From Acidobacteriota bacterium (GTDB taxonomy: Bacteria > Acidobacteriota > Terriglobia > Acidiferrales > UBA7541): a stretch of 46,020 nt of DNA. The translations under genes were made by a program, and so were the position numbers. This document shows positions 44,301-46,020 of the stretch, one piece after another; the first letter of the stretch is position 1, and every line of letters begins with the position of its first letter. Under the pieces are notes generated by a model. It ran no database searches. It was not told the DNA's origin and saw nothing but the letters and a program-made list of their open reading frames with translations. The DNA is taken from contig QHYJ01000188.1 in NCBI GenBank assembly GCA_003223255.1, forward strand, positions 1 to 46,020. Reading direction: 5' to 3'.

Positions 44301-44527
44301 ACGTGCACGACCTGCGGAGTAACATTCTTGGCGCGGTCGCCGATGGTGTAGATGATGACGCCACAACTCACCGAGCAATACGGACAGGTCGAGCGCGTCT
44401 CGTTGGCGCGCGCAATCTTTAGCGTGCGCAACTGCGCGTAAGCGGGCTTCAAATCAAAGCCAAACAGTGTAGCTGCAGCTCCGCCAATGGTCGTAAGCTT
44501 GAGAAAATCACGGCGGGTAGGGCTCAT
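41333..44527 (-). CDS. fdhA: formate dehydrogenase catalytic subunit, selenoprotein (UGA = Sec194)
   Basis: A 1064-residue molybdopterin enzyme that oxidises formate to CO2. It has a Tat signal (MSPTRRDFLKLTTIGGAAATLFG), a [4Fe-4S] motif CPYCSVSCG...LCPKG (about 57-100), the bis-MGD domains and a C-terminal dinucleotide-binding domain. An in-frame TGA at 43946-43948 lies in NQARV-U-HGPTVSSLGPTFGRGAMTN, exactly where FdnG and FdoG of E. coli have selenocysteine. A SECIS-like hairpin follows at once. Without this reading the gene splits into ORFs ending at 43946 and starting at 43924. ATG 44527 is chosen to fit the Tat signal. The host must have selABC, not seen here. Confidence 0.95.
43901..43941 (-). 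promoter_or_regulatory. bacterial SECIS-like hairpin for Sec194 of fdhA
   Basis: On the coding strand the apical stem GGTCTC/GGGACC (43929-43934 with 43917-43922) encloses the loop AAGTTT and starts 11 bases after the UGA. An outer GCCCC/GGGGC pair (43937-43941 with 43901-43905) can extend it. Position, stem and loop are close to those of the E. coli fdnG element, whose loop is AAGUCU. It should recruit SelB with Sec-tRNA. Confidence 0.8.
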
Positions 44528-44707
44528 CTCAGACCCCCATCCGCGAGGTGTGGAAGTAGGGTAGGGAAGACCCCGCGGAACCCTCTTCATAGAACACGGG
44601 CGTCTCAACTGTCAAGCATTCATTTTTTGTCGCGCAGGCGCAACTCTCAGGAGGAAGTTTGGCGATACTTGCGTCGTCTCAGAACCTGCAAGGATGCGTC
44701 GGCGGTC

Positions 44708-44745
44708 GGGAGGGTGGCACATTGACCCTCAGGGTGCCCCCTCCC
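44708..44745. terminator. 12-bp bulged hairpin between phosphoesterase and fdhA
   Basis: GGGAGGG-T-GGCAC pairs with GTGCC-CCCTCCC along 12 bp with one bulged T, around a 13-base loop holding a nested CCC-TCA-GGG. It lies 25 bp after the phosphoesterase stop on the transcribed minus strand and 181 bp before fdhA. No U-run follows, so it is at best a Rho-type or processing hairpin. Nothing else in the 242-bp gap (44528-44769) is convincing. Confidence 0.4.
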
Positions 44746-44769
44746 TCCGCGCCGGCAGGTTAGAACAGG

Positions 44770-45495
44770 CTAGAAGAAGTCCGCCATGGGCACGCGTGAA
44801 GCGGCTCCGCCCAGGCCGGAGAAGTTCGTCAGTCCAAGCGCCTCACCGATGGTGCGCAGGATGCTGGCGTGATCGTAGGTATTGTTGTAGTTAGCGGGGT
44901 CGCCGCCCGTGGACTTGTAGGCCAGCCTGCCGACCGGACTGATCATCACGGTTTCGACTTGACCGCCGCAGCCTTGCCCAACCGTCGTGGTAGAGCAGTT
45001 GGGGCTGCCCGACTTGTCGTTCTCATCCCAAGTGATGATCAGCAAGCCATCGCCTCCCGGTTGAAAATAGCTGCTGGCCAGGAGCGGGCCGATTTCGGTC
45101 TTTAGCCAGTTGTCGAACGTGCCGACCGAGCAGTCGTGCGCGTCATCGCAGCCGTTCGGCGACAGCCAGGAAAGGTTCGGCAGCGCCTTGTTGGCCAGGT
45201 CCGTAGCGAATTGGCTGAAGCAAACAAAATTGGCCTTTTCGGTGTTGATGTTCGTAAAGTATTGCAGCGGGTCGTGGCGTACAATGTAGTTCCCGCTGTG
45301 CACGGCGCTGCAGCCCATACCCGTCTCCACGTAGTCTTTCCAGGTCTTGCCGGCCTTCTGCACCTCGAAGGCAATGTTGTCGCCGGAGAGGGGCATACTG
45401 GAGGGCGTGGCGCTGTCGTTGTTGGTAAAGATTTGTCCCGCCGTCATGACCTCATTCGGCCCAATACTTGGTGGACAGCCCGTACTGATTCGCAA
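44770..45495 (-). pseudogene. phosphoesterase family (acid-phosphatase-like), C-terminal fragment
   Basis: About 240 residues of a secreted phosphoesterase (PF04185-type). From PSIG onward it has PNEVMTAGQIFTNND, SGNYIVRHDPLQYFTNI, FDNWLKTEIGPLL, LLIITWDENDKSG (metal-binding D/N pattern) and TYDHASILRTIGEALGL with the conserved His. The N-terminal catalytic segment is in another frame (next entry). The formal start is TTG 45495, but homology begins only near 45475. The end MADFF with TAG at 44770 matches the usual C-terminus. Confidence 0.8.
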
Positions 45496-46020
45496 GCGAG
45501 GTCAAGTACGGCATATTGCTGCTGTTATAGGTGCTGCTATAGGCGCTGTTTTCTCCGATAACGATGAAGACGTGCCCGAACTTCGCCATCGTGCCCGCCG
45601 CGTTCACCGTAAGCGTGGCGGCATTGCTGGTTACGTTCCCCGCGACGTTGCTGACCACCACTCGGAACTGTGCGCCATTGTCCGCGGAGGTGGTCGCGGG
45701 CGTAGTGTAGCTGGCCGAAGTCGCTCCGCTGATGGCCGTGCTGTTCTTCTGCCATTGATAGCTCAACGGCGCGGCGCCGGCAGCCACTACTTTGAATGTG
45801 GCCGTCTGTCCCACCGTCACTGTTTGGTTGGCCGGCTGCGTAGTGATCGATGGCGCGACTGCTGCCGCATTCACGGTGAGCGTGGCTGCATTGCTGGTTA
45901 CGCTTCCCGCGGAGTCGCTGACCACTACGACGAACTTAGCGCCGTTATCCGAAGAAGTAGTCGCAGGGGTAGTGTAGCTGGCCGAAGTCGCTCCGCTGAT
46001 GGCCGTGCTGTTCTTCTGCC
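45452..46020 (-). pseudogene. phosphoesterase family, Ig-like repeats and N-terminal catalytic fragment (partial)
   Basis: Open from the right edge, so the 5' end is outside. It encodes parts of two tandem Ig-like domains (PSITTQPANQTVTVGQTATFKVVAAGAAPLSYQWQKN...; 89 residues per repeat) and then the start of the phosphoesterase, MAKFGHVFIVIGENSAYSSTY...SLANQYGLSTKYWA. It stops at TGA 45452; coding sense resumes in another frame with PSIGPNEVMTAGQI. A few residues (the usual NTHPSIG-like stretch) are lost at the junction. Probably a surface or secreted enzyme. Confidence 0.78.
45704..46020. repeat. 267-bp tandem repeat encoding Ig-like domains
   Basis: The stretch at 45704-45753 recurs at 45971-46020 without a difference that I can see, at a period of 267 bp (89 codons). 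The sequence in between also repeats with drift. Such near-identical repeats, one at the window edge, often break assemblies. Confidence 0.75.

Overview
The window is a 46 kb piece of bacterial chromosome, GC-rich, with densely packed genes in short operons on both strands. I see no phage, transposase, integrase, CRISPR array, rRNA or tRNA. The gene content suggests a soil-type Acidobacteriota: a PheT lacking the tRNA-binding OB domain, paired DUF4097 proteins under an ECF sigma factor, a large secreted protein with a carboxypeptidase-regulatory-like domain, and intergenic dispersed repeats. That placement is inference from gene style; there is no marker rRNA.

Layout. 1-9.1 kb (mostly minus): 5' part of a ThiO-like FAD oxidase, a lipoprotein, an NtrB/NtrC-like sigma-54 two-component pair, an exported glycine-zipper protein, a family-5 uracil-DNA glycosylase, a PEP-mutase/isocitrate-lyase-family enzyme, a DUF488 protein and an inositol-monophosphatase-family enzyme. 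9.2-15.9 kb (plus): an aromatic amino acid supercluster trpC-trpF-trpB-lipoprotein-trpA-chorismate mutase-DAHP synthase-tyrA; the DAHP synthase gene has an in-frame TAA. 16-17.8 kb: an orphan AbrB/VapB-like antitoxin and a damaged Tat-exported amidohydrolase. 17.9-28.8 kb (plus): the ancient translation block thrS...infC-rpmI-rplT-pheS...pheT-zapA, interrupted by an AlkA-like glycosylase, two methyltransferases and a VOC protein. 28.9-30.6 kb: aldo/keto reductase and an exported methyltransferase. 30.7-38.4 kb: an ECF sigma/anti-sigma pair with two DUF4097 proteins, divergent from tandem paralogous secreted beta-rich proteins (one frameshifted). 38.4-44.5 kb (minus): a DinB-like protein and a respiratory formate dehydrogenase operon fdhA-fdhB-fdhC-fdhE. 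44.8-46 kb: a broken phosphoesterase with Ig-like repeats, running off the right edge.

How it works together. The trp/aro cluster makes the last steps to tryptophan plus entry to the shikimate pathway and tyrosine. The formate dehydrogenase oxidises formate in the periplasm and passes electrons through FeS and cytochrome b subunits to quinone. Its catalytic subunit is a selenoprotein: an in-frame UGA at 43946-43948 followed by a SECIS-like hairpin, so a plain ORF call splits it in two. The ECF-controlled surface locus (30.7-38.4 kb) is the best candidate for an undescribed system.

Several genes carry lesions (nonsense, frameshift or apparent loss of about 20-25 codons): the DAHP synthase, the amidohydrolase (two), the DinB-like gene, the surface paralogue and the phosphoesterase. 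So many in one window point either to assembly or consensus errors or to real gene decay; sequence alone cannot decide.
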